Assembly (NCBI GenBank): GCA_042090305.1
Contig: JBELJQ010000026.1
Span: forward strand, 1 to 23,184
Length of the DNA: 23,184 nucleotides
Source of the DNA: TMED13 sp042090305
Lineage (GTDB): Bacteria; Pseudomonadota; Alphaproteobacteria; Methylaequorales; Methylaequoraceae
Reading direction: 5' to 3'
The notes beneath the pieces are model-generated. The model did not search any database, had not been told where the DNA came from, and saw only the letters and a list, made by a program, of their open reading frames with translations. The translations under genes and the position numbers were made by a program. Every line of letters begins with the position of its first letter. Position 1 is the stretch's first letter. Below, in pieces: positions 15,198 through 22,551 of this stretch.

Positions 15198-15229
15198 CTT
15201 ATAATTCGTATAGTTTGACATCTGTCAAA
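15198..15229 (-). promoter_or_regulatory. Putative promoter and overlapping palindromic operator of the POT gene
   Basis: The palindrome TTTGACATCTGTCAAA (15214-15229) has perfect 7-base arms around TC. On the minus strand it contains a consensus -35 box TTGACA (15228-15223). A -10-like TATAAG (15203-15198) follows after 19 bases, 5/6 to consensus but with long spacing. The implied start point would be only a few bases from the ATG at 15189, so the message would be nearly leaderless. A repressor dimer could bind the palindrome, but the cognate regulator is not in the window. Confidence 0.4.
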
Positions 15230-15239
15230 AAATTGAATC

Positions 15240-15288
15240 GGGAAGGTCAACACAATAATATTTCCTCCCTTAAGTAAATGACTTTCCC
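15240..15288 (-). terminator. Weak terminator-like hairpin after the small-protein operon
   Basis: Arms GGGAAGGTCA (15240-15249) and TGACTTTCCC (15279-15288) can form a 10-base-pair stem with one G-U pair across a 29-base loop. The stem begins at the stop codon of the 72-residue gene. On the minus strand a run of six T follows about eight bases later (15225-15235 region). The large loop makes it a weak candidate. It is the only intergenic hairpin of this kind I noticed in the window. Confidence 0.35.
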
Positions 15289-15506
15289 TATTCATAGATC
15301 TTAACAATAAACTCTTTTAAATCTCCAATATTTTCACTGTTAATTTCTTTGTAGGAGCAACCGAATTCAGATATTATTAAACTGCAAATATGTGCATAAG
15401 GATTTCTTCCTTTTGGATGTCTACAATCTTCTCTTAATTTACCTTTCAATAGTTCACCCTGATCTATGATTAAACTCCAAATTTCCTTTTTTTCAGAATC
15501 ATTCAT
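15288..15506 (-). CDS. Small conserved-looking hypothetical protein with CxH...HxC pattern
   Basis: Not recognised. This is a 72-residue soluble protein without a signal peptide. Its centre, DCRHPKGRNPYAHIC, contains Cys28, His30, His39 and Cys41 spaced like a possible small metal site, with Cys50 nearby; metal binding is inference only. The N- and C-terminal parts look helical and acidic. The start ATG directly abuts the stop of the preceding 80-residue gene with no spacer, which supports co-translation and a real gene. It is the last member of the minus-strand unit that begins with the ABC ATPase. Confidence 0.65.
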   Translation of the reverse strand: MNDSEKKEIWSLIIDQGELLKGKLREDCRHPKGRNPYAHICSLIISEFGCSYKEINSENIGDLKEFIVKIYE

Positions 15507-15749
15507 TTACTTTATTCCTTGGTTCCCCTTTGTTCTTGACTTCTTCTCAACTCTTTTAAAAATTATATTTTTATCTTTGATTTTTTTAATACTTTTTTTG
15601 ATTGTATATTTTTTCCCAGGTGATGGTTTTGGTAGTTTTTTATATGTACCATCACTCTTCATCAGAAAGTAATCGCCCTTTTTATCAATTATTATCTCTT
15701 GACTGTTAATGGTATTAAAAAAAAAAATGAATAAAGTAAGTATTCTCAT
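15507..15749 (-). CDS. Small secreted Lys-rich hypothetical protein
   Basis: Not recognised. This is an 80-residue protein with a short hydrophobic N-terminus (MRILTLFIFFFNTINSQ) that looks like a signal peptide. A hydrophilic, very Lys-rich remainder contains DYFLMKSDGTYKKLPKPSPG and several KK-type repeats, giving a high predicted pI. It could be periplasmic and bind an anionic surface, but this is inference. Its ATG overlaps the stop of the preceding 63-residue gene by four bases, and the following gene begins immediately after its stop. That argues that it is expressed as part of the operon. Confidence 0.6.
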   Translation of the reverse strand: MRILTLFIFFFNTINSQEIIIDKKGDYFLMKSDGTYKKLPKPSPGKKYTIKKSIKKIKDKNIIFKRVEKKSRTKGNQGIK

Positions 15750-15937
15750 TTATATAAATAATATTTTTTATAAACTTTGGTGTCAATGGAATATGGTTTA
15801 TTTGAAACTTTATGAATTTTTCTAAATCTCCATTTCTGACTCCTTAAAACTTTTAACTTAACACATGTTTCTTTTCGAAATTTTCGAGATTTCCACCATG
15901 AACTTGAACCCACAACAAATATTACTTCTTTTTTCAT
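15746..15937 (-). CDS. Small basic hypothetical protein
   Basis: Not recognised. This is a 63-residue, strongly basic protein. The beginning (KKEVIFVVGSSSWWKSRKF) is followed by a Trp/Arg-rich middle (LRSQKWRFRKI) and a Tyr-rich tail. Support for it being real comes from context: its ATG overlaps the lipase TGA by four bases, its own stop overlaps the next ATG by four bases, and nothing else occupies this stretch. No signal peptide or clear membrane span is seen. It could be a nucleic-acid- or membrane-surface-binding peptide, but no function can be assigned. Confidence 0.5.
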   Translation of the reverse strand: MKKEVIFVVGSSSWWKSRKFRKETCVKLKVLRSQKWRFRKIHKVSNKPYSIDTKVYKKYYLYK

Positions 15938-16905
15938 TTCTCAATTATATGATAAAATTTTTGCATATTTAATCTTTCAATAGACTTATAAAAAGAATAT
16001 AAAAAGTCTACATTTTCCGTTTCAAATAACCACTCTTTAATTTCTCTTGTAACATCATTTCCATTTATATCTCTTAATATCATATGATAATTATCCTCGT
16101 ATAAAGCTAATGTTAATTGACCCCCAACATTCTTTTTTATTTCTTTAAGATTAAGTAGTTCAAGAAGTGGTGTTCTAGGAACAATCTCATCAATAGCCGG
16201 AATAACAATAAGCGTTTTATTATTTGGATTTTTAAGATAGTTTCTAGCATCATTATAAGAATTATTCATTAGGTCAACTATCCCATTCATACTTCTTAAA
16301 GTGGGTTCGTGAATAAAATATTTATCTCTTGAAAGTTCTAATAATAAATTTTTATTATTTGAGGGTTTTACTGAAACATAAGACGAGCCACGTAATTTTA
16401 AATTTGGAAAAATCTTACTTAATGTTTTAAGAAAAAAACTTTTTATTTTATTTCTCTCAGAAAAATTCCAAATTGCAGGGGCAATCAAGATTACTCCATC
16501 AACCTTAATATCATATCTTTGTATGGTTGACAAAACTATCGCTCCCCCCATACTTTCCCCCATAACAAACACTTTTGTTCCTTTTTTTTTTGTTTTAATT
16601 TTTTTTAAAATATAATTTAAGTCTTGGGTGTGAATTTCTAATGGATACCAATCCCCTCTATCTTTATTTTTACCAAAACCTCTTAGATCAAAAGTATATG
16701 TTGAAATACCAAACTTTGACAGATGAGTAGCTGGTATTTTGAAGGAATTTGAGTAATCATTATACCCATGGACTGCTAAAACAATTGCCTTTTCTTTACT
16801 CTTCGTTTTCCAACTTTTTATTGTAAAATCATAATCTTCAGATTTCGTGTGCATATCTATGTTGTAATCATTACTTATGATGGAGCATGAATTAATCAAT
16901 ACCAA
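15934..16905 (-). CDS. Alpha/beta-hydrolase, monoacylglycerol lipase/lysophospholipase-like, probable lipoprotein
   Basis: Serine hydrolase of the monoacylglycerol lipase (lysophospholipase) type. It shows the oxyanion-side VHGYND (45-50), the nucleophile elbow GESMGG (Ser118) and the acid in AIDEIVP (Asp239). His274 in EDNYHMILRD completes the triad. TFDLRGFGKN is a further family mark. The first conventional start is TTG at 16905, giving MVLINSC. Upstream codons in the same frame spell KKIKILSLLVLINSC, a textbook lipoprotein signal with the Cys as lipid site, but the only candidate start for that form is ATT at 16932, inside the end of the ABC gene. The annotated start is therefore a conservative minimum. 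It lies directly after the ABC ATPase and overlaps the next small gene by four bases. Confidence 0.87.
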   Translation of the reverse strand: MVLINSCSIISNDYNIDMHTKSEDYDFTIKSWKTKSKEKAIVLAVHGYNDYSNSFKIPATHLSKFGISTYTFDLRGFGKNKDRGDWYPLEIHTQDLNYILKKIKTKKKGTKVFVMGESMGGAIVLSTIQRYDIKVDGVILIAPAIWNFSERNKIKSFFLKTLSKIFPNLKLRGSSYVSVKPSNNKNLLLELSRDKYFIHEPTLRSMNGIVDLMNNSYNDARNYLKNPNNKTLIVIPAIDEIVPRTPLLELLNLKEIKKNVGGQLTLALYEDNYHMILRDINGNDVTREIKEWLFETENVDFLYSFYKSIERLNMQKFYHIIEK

Positions 16906-16919
16906 TAAAGATAAGATCT

Positions 16920-17834
16920 TTATTTTTTTAATAAGTTTATAAATATTTCCTCGAGGTCAGTTTCTTTAGTTGATATATCTTTAATTTTATTTTTCATTCC
17001 TTCAAACTTTTTAATAAAATCAGCTACATTTATTTCATTTTTATTGAATTTTAAGACAATAGAATTTTTAGTCTTTTTGATACAGTATTTTTTCATTTTT
17101 TCAGGAATTTTAAATTTATTATCGTAAAATTCTAGAATAAGTCTTTTTTCATCAAGTAGAGATAAAAGATTCTTTTTCTTATCGCATGCAATCACTTTCC
17201 CATTATTTATAACTGCAAGTTCATCACAAAGTATTTCAGCTTCTTTAAGATAATGTGTTGTAAGTATTATTGTTGTTCCAGATCTGTTAAGCTTTCTGAT
17301 ATAATCCCATAATTTATTTCGAAGTTCCACATCTACACCTGCGGTTGGTTCATCGAGAATAATAATTGGGGGGTTATGAACCATCGCCTTAGCAACCATT
17401 AAACGTCTTTTCATACCTCCTGACAAACTTCTTGAATATGCATTAGCCTTATCTTTAAGATTAAGGTTCTCGAGTATTTCTAAACTTTTAGTATTTTTTC
17501 TTGTAACGCCATACATTCCCGCCTGATTTTCCATTACTTGCATTGGAGTGAAAAATGGATCGATATTGATTTCTTGTGGAACAACCCCCAGGTTTCCTCG
17601 AATAGTTTTCGGGTCACTGTCTAAATCAATATCAAAAACTCTGACTTTTCCAGAGGTCTTATTTACTAAACCTGCCAGAATATTAATGAATGTACTTTTT
17701 CCTGCTCCATTTGGGCCTAAAAGACCAAATATTGAACCTTCTTTTATTGATAAATTTATTCCATTAAGTGCTAATTTATTATTTTTGTCGTATCTCTTTA
17801 CTAAATTATTAACTTCAATGATTTTTTTTTTCAT
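16920..17834 (-). CDS. ABC transporter ATP-binding protein (ABC-2 / drug- or polysaccharide-export type)
   Basis: This 304-residue ATPase has all motifs intact: Walker A GPNGAGKST (40-48), Q-loop VVPQE (Gln87), signature LSGGM (137-141), Walker B IIILDEPTAGVD (157-168) and H-loop TTHYLKE (His194). RGNLGVVPQ and the TAGVDVELR stretch place it with CcmA/YadG-like ABC-2 exporters. The C-terminal 90 residues form the variable extension common there. No permease gene follows, so the membrane partner must be elsewhere or be shared. The downstream lipase begins within or just after its last codons. Its start lies 53 bases from the divergent zf-CHCC gene. Confidence 0.92.
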   Translation of the reverse strand: MKKKIIEVNNLVKRYDKNNKLALNGINLSIKEGSIFGLLGPNGAGKSTFINILAGLVNKTSGKVRVFDIDLDSDPKTIRGNLGVVPQEINIDPFFTPMQVMENQAGMYGVTRKNTKSLEILENLNLKDKANAYSRSLSGGMKRRLMVAKAMVHNPPIIILDEPTAGVDVELRNKLWDYIRKLNRSGTTIILTTHYLKEAEILCDELAVINNGKVIACDKKKNLLSLLDEKRLILEFYDNKFKIPEKMKKYCIKKTKNSIVLKFNKNEINVADFIKKFEGMKNKIKDISTKETDLEEIFINLLKK

Positions 17835-17887
17835 AATTTATATATAATCATTTTTAAAAGATTTATGATTATAAAGAATTTAACCCT

Positions 17888-18049
17888 ATGAGTATGAATT
17901 TTCAAACAGAATTAATATATGTCAATAGTGATTTGGTTAGTTGTAATGGCGGTAACAAAGCACAATCACATCCATTAATTTATCTAGATCTTTCCTCAGG
18001 AAAAGAAACTGTATGTCCATATTGCAGTAAAAAGTTTAAAAAAAAATGA
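17888..18049 (+). CDS. zf-CHCC zinc-finger mini-protein (NDUFS6-type domain)
   Basis: A 53-residue protein consisting only of a zf-CHCC domain, related to the mitochondrial complex I accessory subunit NDUFS6/Lpd19. Ligands are Cys19, His28, Cys43 and Cys46. The signature CNGG, then HPLIYLDL, then VCPYCSKKF matches the alphaproteobacterial family closely. In bacteria with this protein a role near complex I or Fe-S/Zn handling is suspected, not proven. ATG 17888 is used; a second in-frame ATG lies two codons later. Its TGA overlaps the polA ATG (ATGA at 18046-18049), so the two genes are probably translationally coupled. Confidence 0.9.
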   Translation: MSMNFQTELIYVNSDLVSCNGGNKAQSHPLIYLDLSSGKETVCPYCSKKFKKK

Positions 18050-20850
18050 ATACAAAAGAAAGTCAGCTCATACTAGTAGACGGTTCAGGGTATATTTTTA
18101 GAGCATATTATGCACTCCCACCAATGTTTACTTCCTCTGGTATTCCAGTCAATGCTGTTTTTGGTTTCACTAATATGTTATTAAAATTAGTTGAGGATGT
18201 TCAAAAAGAGCAAGGGGGCGGTGTTAGAATAGCCGTAATATTTGATGCAGCTAGGAAAACATTCAGAAATGATATTTTCCCAGAATATAAAGCTAATAGA
18301 TCAGAGCCACCAGAGGATTTGATACCTCAGTTTGAATTAATAAAAAAAGTACCTTTAGTTTTTAATATTCCATCGATTCAGTCCGAGGGTTTTGAAGCTG
18401 ATGATTTAATTGCATCGTACTCATGGGAAGCAAATAAACTTGGTCAAAAAGTCACTATAATGTCATCTGATAAAGATTTGATGCAGTTAATTAAACCAGG
18501 TATATCGATGATTGATCCAATCAAGAAAAAACAAATTACTGAACAAATTGTTCTAGAAAAATTTGGTGTAAAGCCTGAAAAAGTTATCGAGGTACAAGCA
18601 CTAGCCGGCGATTCGTCAGATAATATACCAGGAGTTCCAGGCATCGGACCAAAAATTGCGTCTCAACTAATTAATGAGTATCAATCTGTAGAGAATTTAA
18701 TTGAAAATGTAGATCGTATTTCACAAACTAAAAGAAGAGAATCAATAATTGAAAATAAAAACTTAGCAATTATTTCAAAAAAGTTGGTTACTCTTAAAAC
18801 TGATGTTGAATTACCATTAAAAATATCTGATTTAAAGTTCAAGCCATTAGTGATTGATAACCTTTTAAAATTTCTCTCTGAAATGGAGTTTAATAGAATC
18901 AAAACAACTGTAATAAGTAAGTATGGTGAACCAAGCAGTAATTACAATGAAGCAAAAAATAACACTATTAGTGTTGAAGACTCAAACAGTATAGATGAAA
19001 ATCAAAAAAACTTTTATCGTCCTATTAATGATAAAATTGATTATAATAAATATGAATTAGTAATAACTAATGAGTCCTTAAATAAATGGATAAGAAACGT
19101 TTATGATAATGGGGCGGTAGCCATTGATTGCGAAACCACTTCATTAAATGCTGTTGAGGCAGAAATAGTTGGATTTTCAATGTCAATTGGCAATAATATA
19201 GCATGCTATATTCCATTAAAGCACGATACAAAGAATCAAATAGGATTAAGAGATTTTGTAAAAATTATTAAGCCAATTTTAGAAGATAAGTCTGTTTTAA
19301 AGATTGGACAAAATATAAAGTATGATTTTATAATACTTAAGAATATTGGCATAACTTTAAAAAATATGGACGATACAATGTTGATGTCATATGTTCTTCG
19401 AGCAGGGTTTAGGGGACATGGATTAGATGAACTTTCTTCTGATCTTTTATTTCACGATACAAAAAAATACAGTGAAGTAACTACTTTCGAAAAAAAAAAA
19501 ATAAGTTTCGATAAAGTCGATATCAATTCTGCAAAGGAGTATGCTGCTGAAGATTCTGATGTTGCATATAGGCTTTGGGAGAAACTAAAGTTGTTATTGA
19601 TTGAAAATAGATTATTTGATTTTTATAATTTTGTTGAAAAGCCTCTTATAGAGGTAATAGCAGAAATGGAACTTTATGGCTTTAAAATTGATAATAAACA
19701 ATTAGAAAGCTTATCAATTAAATTTTCTCAAGAAATAAAAAAAATAGAAGAAAAGATTTTCTCTTTATCAGGTGAAACTTTTAATGTTGGATCACCAAAA
19801 CAACTGGGAGAAATCTTATTTGTTAAACTAAATATTCCAGGAGGAAAGAAAGGGAAAAGTGGTAATTTTCAAACTGATGTAAAAGTACTCGAAAGACTAA
19901 AAAATGAAAATTTTGAAATAGCCTCTTCTATTCTCGAATGGAGACAATTTTCAAAATTAAAAAATACATACTGTGAAGGATTAATTTCAAGAAAAAATTT
20001 AGTAACCAACAGGATTCATACTTCGTTTGGAATGGCTAGCACTCTAACTGGGAGGTTGTCGTCAAATGATCCAAATTTACAAAATATACCAATTAAAAAT
20101 GCAGAGGGGAGGCAAATCAGAAAAGCTTTTATTGCAGAAAATGGTTCAAGAATAGTATCATTTGATTACTCACAAATTGAATTAAGAATTCTGGCTCATG
20201 TTGCGAAAATTAGTACCTTGGTTGATGCCTTTGTAAATGACGAAGATATTCATACAGTTACAGCAATGGATGTTTTTCACGTTGATAGAACCAAGGTAAG
20301 TAAAGAGTTAAGAAGAAAAGCTAAAATAATTAATTTTGGAATTATTTATGGAATTTCGCCTTATGGTCTAGCTTCTCAACTTGAAATATCTAATGGTGAA
20401 GCAAAACATTATATGGAACAATATTTTGAAAAATACCCTGGAATAAAAGATTATATGGAAAAAACGATTAATGATTGTAGAAATAATACCTTTGTCATTA
20501 CCCCATTTGGTAGGAGGATTTATATTCCATTTATTAATGATAAATTGGCAACCAGAAGGAACTTTGCGGAAAGATCTGCTATTAATGCCCCTATTCAAGG
20601 TGGAGCAGCTGATTTAATCAAAATTTCAATGTTTGATGTATTTAAGTTTTTAAAAAAGGAGAAGCTTAAAACAAAGTTATTACTTCAGGTACATGATGAA
20701 CTTTTATTTGAGTGTCCAACAAATGAACTTACATTAATTGAAAAGGAAATACCAAGATTAATGTCAGAATCTCATAAAAGTTTATTATCACTAGATGTAA
20801 ATATAAAAGTAGATTACGGCTATGGTAATAATTGGGATGATGCTCACTAA
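18046..20850 (+). CDS. polA: DNA polymerase I
   Basis: Full-length (934-residue) repair and Okazaki-fragment polymerase. An N-terminal 5'-3' exonuclease (about 1-290) has LVDGSGYIFRAYYALPPM, EADDLIA and GDSSDNIPGVPGIGPK. The 3'-5' proofreading domain (about 330-530) has AIDCETTSL with Asp361 and Glu363, so proofreading is probably active. The polymerase domain has motif A FDYSQIELR (706-714, Asp707), the O-helix RRKAKIINFGIIYG (756-769, Phe764, i.e. not a dideoxy-tolerant Tyr) and motif C QVHDE (881-885). A Ser/Asn-rich linker separates the 5' nuclease from the rest. A 12-base A tract (19490-19501) lies inside the gene. The stop interlocks with that of the convergent HugZ-like gene. Confidence 0.97.
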   Translation: MNTKESQLILVDGSGYIFRAYYALPPMFTSSGIPVNAVFGFTNMLLKLVEDVQKEQGGGVRIAVIFDAARKTFRNDIFPEYKANRSEPPEDLIPQFELIKKVPLVFNIPSIQSEGFEADDLIASYSWEANKLGQKVTIMSSDKDLMQLIKPGISMIDPIKKKQITEQIVLEKFGVKPEKVIEVQALAGDSSDNIPGVPGIGPKIASQLINEYQSVENLIENVDRISQTKRRESIIENKNLAIISKKLVTLKTDVELPLKISDLKFKPLVIDNLLKFLSEMEFNRIKTTVISKYGEPSSNYNEAKNNTISVEDSNSIDENQKNFYRPINDKIDYNKYELVITNESLNKWIRNVYDNGAVAIDCETTSLNAVEAEIVGFSMSIGNNIACYIPLKHDTKNQIGLRDFVKIIKPILEDKSVLKIGQNIKYDFIILKNIGITLKNMDDTMLMSYVLRAGFRGHGLDELSSDLLFHDTKKYSEVTTFEKKKISFDKVDINSAKEYAAEDSDVAYRLWEKLKLLLIENRLFDFYNFVEKPLIEVIAEMELYGFKIDNKQLESLSIKFSQEIKKIEEKIFSLSGETFNVGSPKQLGEILFVKLNIPGGKKGKSGNFQTDVKVLERLKNENFEIASSILEWRQFSKLKNTYCEGLISRKNLVTNRIHTSFGMASTLTGRLSSNDPNLQNIPIKNAEGRQIRKAFIAENGSRIVSFDYSQIELRILAHVAKISTLVDAFVNDEDIHTVTAMDVFHVDRTKVSKELRRKAKIINFGIIYGISPYGLASQLEISNGEAKHYMEQYFEKYPGIKDYMEKTINDCRNNTFVITPFGRRIYIPFINDKLATRRNFAERSAINAPIQGGAADLIKISMFDVFKFLKKEKLKTKLLLQVHDELLFECPTNELTLIEKEIPRLMSESHKSLLSLDVNIKVDYGYGNNWDDAH

Positions 20851-21623
20851 AAATTGGATGCTAGTTTATGTAAATGAACTAAGATACCTCTGAGTTTTTT
20901 GGCATCATTCACTTCTTTTTCAAAAAAATATCTAGTAAGTTTATGTTTCTTTCTTAGGTCAAAGCCGTCAGGATCAATACCAACTATTTTCCATCCAATT
21001 GTTCGCAACTTCATAAGATTTTTAGCGTATAAATCAATAGATTCTTGATGTTCAATGTTCATATGTGTGATTATGCCGTCTTCCATTTCACTAAAGTTAT
21101 CATATTTTTTACAAAGTAATTCAGTATTTTTAAACCACTTGACATGAGCGAAACCTCCAATTAGGTGAGCAGAAATAATTTTTATTTTATAAAAATTCAT
21201 ATCACTAAAATTTGAGTACAACTTTGAAGCAGGGTGACGGTTTAAAAATCTTTTATGATGAGATTGATTGGTGGTCTTTTTAATTTCACCTATTAGGGTA
21301 ACTCTAGGTCTAGACATTGGATCTTCGTAATTAACAAATTGCTTTTTAAATTTAGGGAAGAATTTATAAATTTTTTCTTCTTCACAAACCATGAGAGAAA
21401 CTTTTTTCTGTTTTTTAATATTTGCTGTATGTTCAGATAAATCAGATAATAAAACAATCGGTGAGGCATCATAATCATACGCAACAAGAGTGAATGTTGA
21501 ATAGGGAAATTTATCCATTATTTTAGTTTTTTTTGTACTGAAGGATTTGGGGTCAAATTCGGTAGAAAAGTAACCTTTTGATGCAGATCTAATTAACTGT
21601 CTTGTTGCGTTATTAATATTCAT
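20847..21623 (-). CDS. HugZ-like pyridoxamine-phosphate-oxidase-fold protein with DUF2470 domain
   Basis: This is a 258-residue protein with an N-terminal split-barrel flavin-reductase-like domain (about 5-165) and a C-terminal DUF2470 domain (about 175-255), the arrangement of HugZ/HutZ haem-utilisation proteins. Visible marks are VLLSDLSEHTANI, PRVTLIGEI, RFLNRHPASKLYSNFSDMNF and LIGGFAHVKWF in the first domain. The second has GIITHMNIEHQESIDLYAKN and GIDPDGFDLR. Some family members degrade haem; others are uncharacterised, so haem breakdown is only a suggestion. It is a single-gene minus-strand unit, with its start 44 bases from the divergent PCuAC gene and its 3' end overlapping polA by four bases. 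Confidence 0.85.
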   Translation of the reverse strand: MNINNATRQLIRSASKGYFSTEFDPKSFSTKKTKIMDKFPYSTFTLVAYDYDASPIVLLSDLSEHTANIKKQKKVSLMVCEEEKIYKFFPKFKKQFVNYEDPMSRPRVTLIGEIKKTTNQSHHKRFLNRHPASKLYSNFSDMNFYKIKIISAHLIGGFAHVKWFKNTELLCKKYDNFSEMEDGIITHMNIEHQESIDLYAKNLMKLRTIGWKIVGIDPDGFDLRKKHKLTRYFFEKEVNDAKKLRGILVHLHKLASNF

Positions 21624-21667
21624 GTTAATATAAAGTTTATTTAATATATAATATAAATGTAAATAAA

Positions 21668-22129
21668 ATGAAAAATTTCAAATATCTTTTAGTTTTTTTG
21701 GTCAGTTTAGCATTAGCGAGTCATAAAACTGTTTTCGCTGAACTAGCCTTTCATGGAGGATATACATTCGAAACTTTTGATGGTCAAAAAGCTGCGGCAG
21801 TTTATGTTTCGGTATTTAATAGAACTGATAAAGACATAATTATTAAAGATGTTCAAACAAATATTTGTAAATCTGCAGAGATACATGGAACATTTATTGA
21901 TAAAGATATTGTTAGGATGAAAAAAAAAAAATCATTAAGAGTTAAGGGTAATGAACAATTTTTTTTTCAACCAGGTGGCACACATATTATGTTGATGGGT
22001 TTAAATAAAAAGCTAAAAAAAGGTACATCTTTCACATTAACATTTAAGTTGGAAAATAATAAAGTAATAGATACCGAAATTATGATTCTTGATAATAAAC
22101 TTAGGAAAAATCTTTTGGAAGTAGAATGA
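21668..22129 (+). CDS. PCuAC family periplasmic copper chaperone
   Basis: Periplasmic copper chaperone of 153 residues that delivers Cu(I) to the CuA or CuB site of cytochrome oxidase, working with SCO1. A signal peptide (1-24, ending KTVFA) precedes the domain. The diagnostic H-x10-M-x21-H-x-M copper motif is exact: His73, Met84, His106 and Met108. An in-frame 12-base A tract (21920-21931) falls between Met84 and His106. It is the first gene of a tight plus-strand operon, and its TGA overlaps the hprK ATG by four bases. A SCO1 gene lies about 18 kb away in this window. Confidence 0.92.
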   Translation: MKNFKYLLVFLVSLALASHKTVFAELAFHGGYTFETFDGQKAAAVYVSVFNRTDKDIIIKDVQTNICKSAEIHGTFIDKDIVRMKKKKSLRVKGNEQFFFQPGGTHIMLMGLNKKLKKGTSFTLTFKLENNKVIDTEIMILDNKLRKNLLEVE

Positions 22130-22551
22130 TATCAAAAAGAATCCACGCAACAAGTGTGGCCATCGAAGATAACGGTATTGCAATTCTAGGAGAATCAGGT
22201 GTAGGCAAATCAGATCTTGCTCTCAGACTAATTGACTCAGGTGCGACATTGATTTCTGATGATATAACATTATTGAGCAAGAATAATTACGATATTTTAT
22301 TATATGGTGTAAGTAAAACTAGAGGGTTACTTGAAGTTCGCGAAGTTGGGATAATTACTGTGCCTTATATAGAGGGAATCAAGTTGAGACTGATTGTGAA
22401 GTTAAGGGATTCCGATCTTGAAAGGATACCAAAAAAAAAGTATATGAGAATGCTCGGTAAAAATTTCCCAAAAATAGAAATTGATGGAAAAAACTCCTCT
22501 TCAGTTGCTAAAATAAAAATTAAACTAAATGAAATTAACGAGAAAATATAA
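22126..22551 (+). CDS. hprK: HPr kinase/phosphorylase, kinase-domain-only alphaproteobacterial form
   Basis: The 141-residue protein lacks the N-terminal domain of Firmicutes HprK (full length about 310) and starts directly with the catalytic domain, which is the usual alphaproteobacterial form. The P-loop GESGVGKS spans 22-29, TLISDDI (41-47) carries the catalytic Asp pair, and RGLLEVREVGI is the HprK signature. It would phosphorylate a serine on HPr/NPr of a nitrogen-type PTS and so regulate carbon/nitrogen or envelope functions; the PTS genes themselves are not in view. The next gene, rapZ, overlaps by 23 bases, the standard alphaproteobacterial hprK-rapZ order. Confidence 0.93.
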   Translation: MISKRIHATSVAIEDNGIAILGESGVGKSDLALRLIDSGATLISDDITLLSKNNYDILLYGVSKTRGLLEVREVGIITVPYIEGIKLRLIVKLRDSDLERIPKKKYMRMLGKNFPKIEIDGKNSSSVAKIKIKLNEINEKI

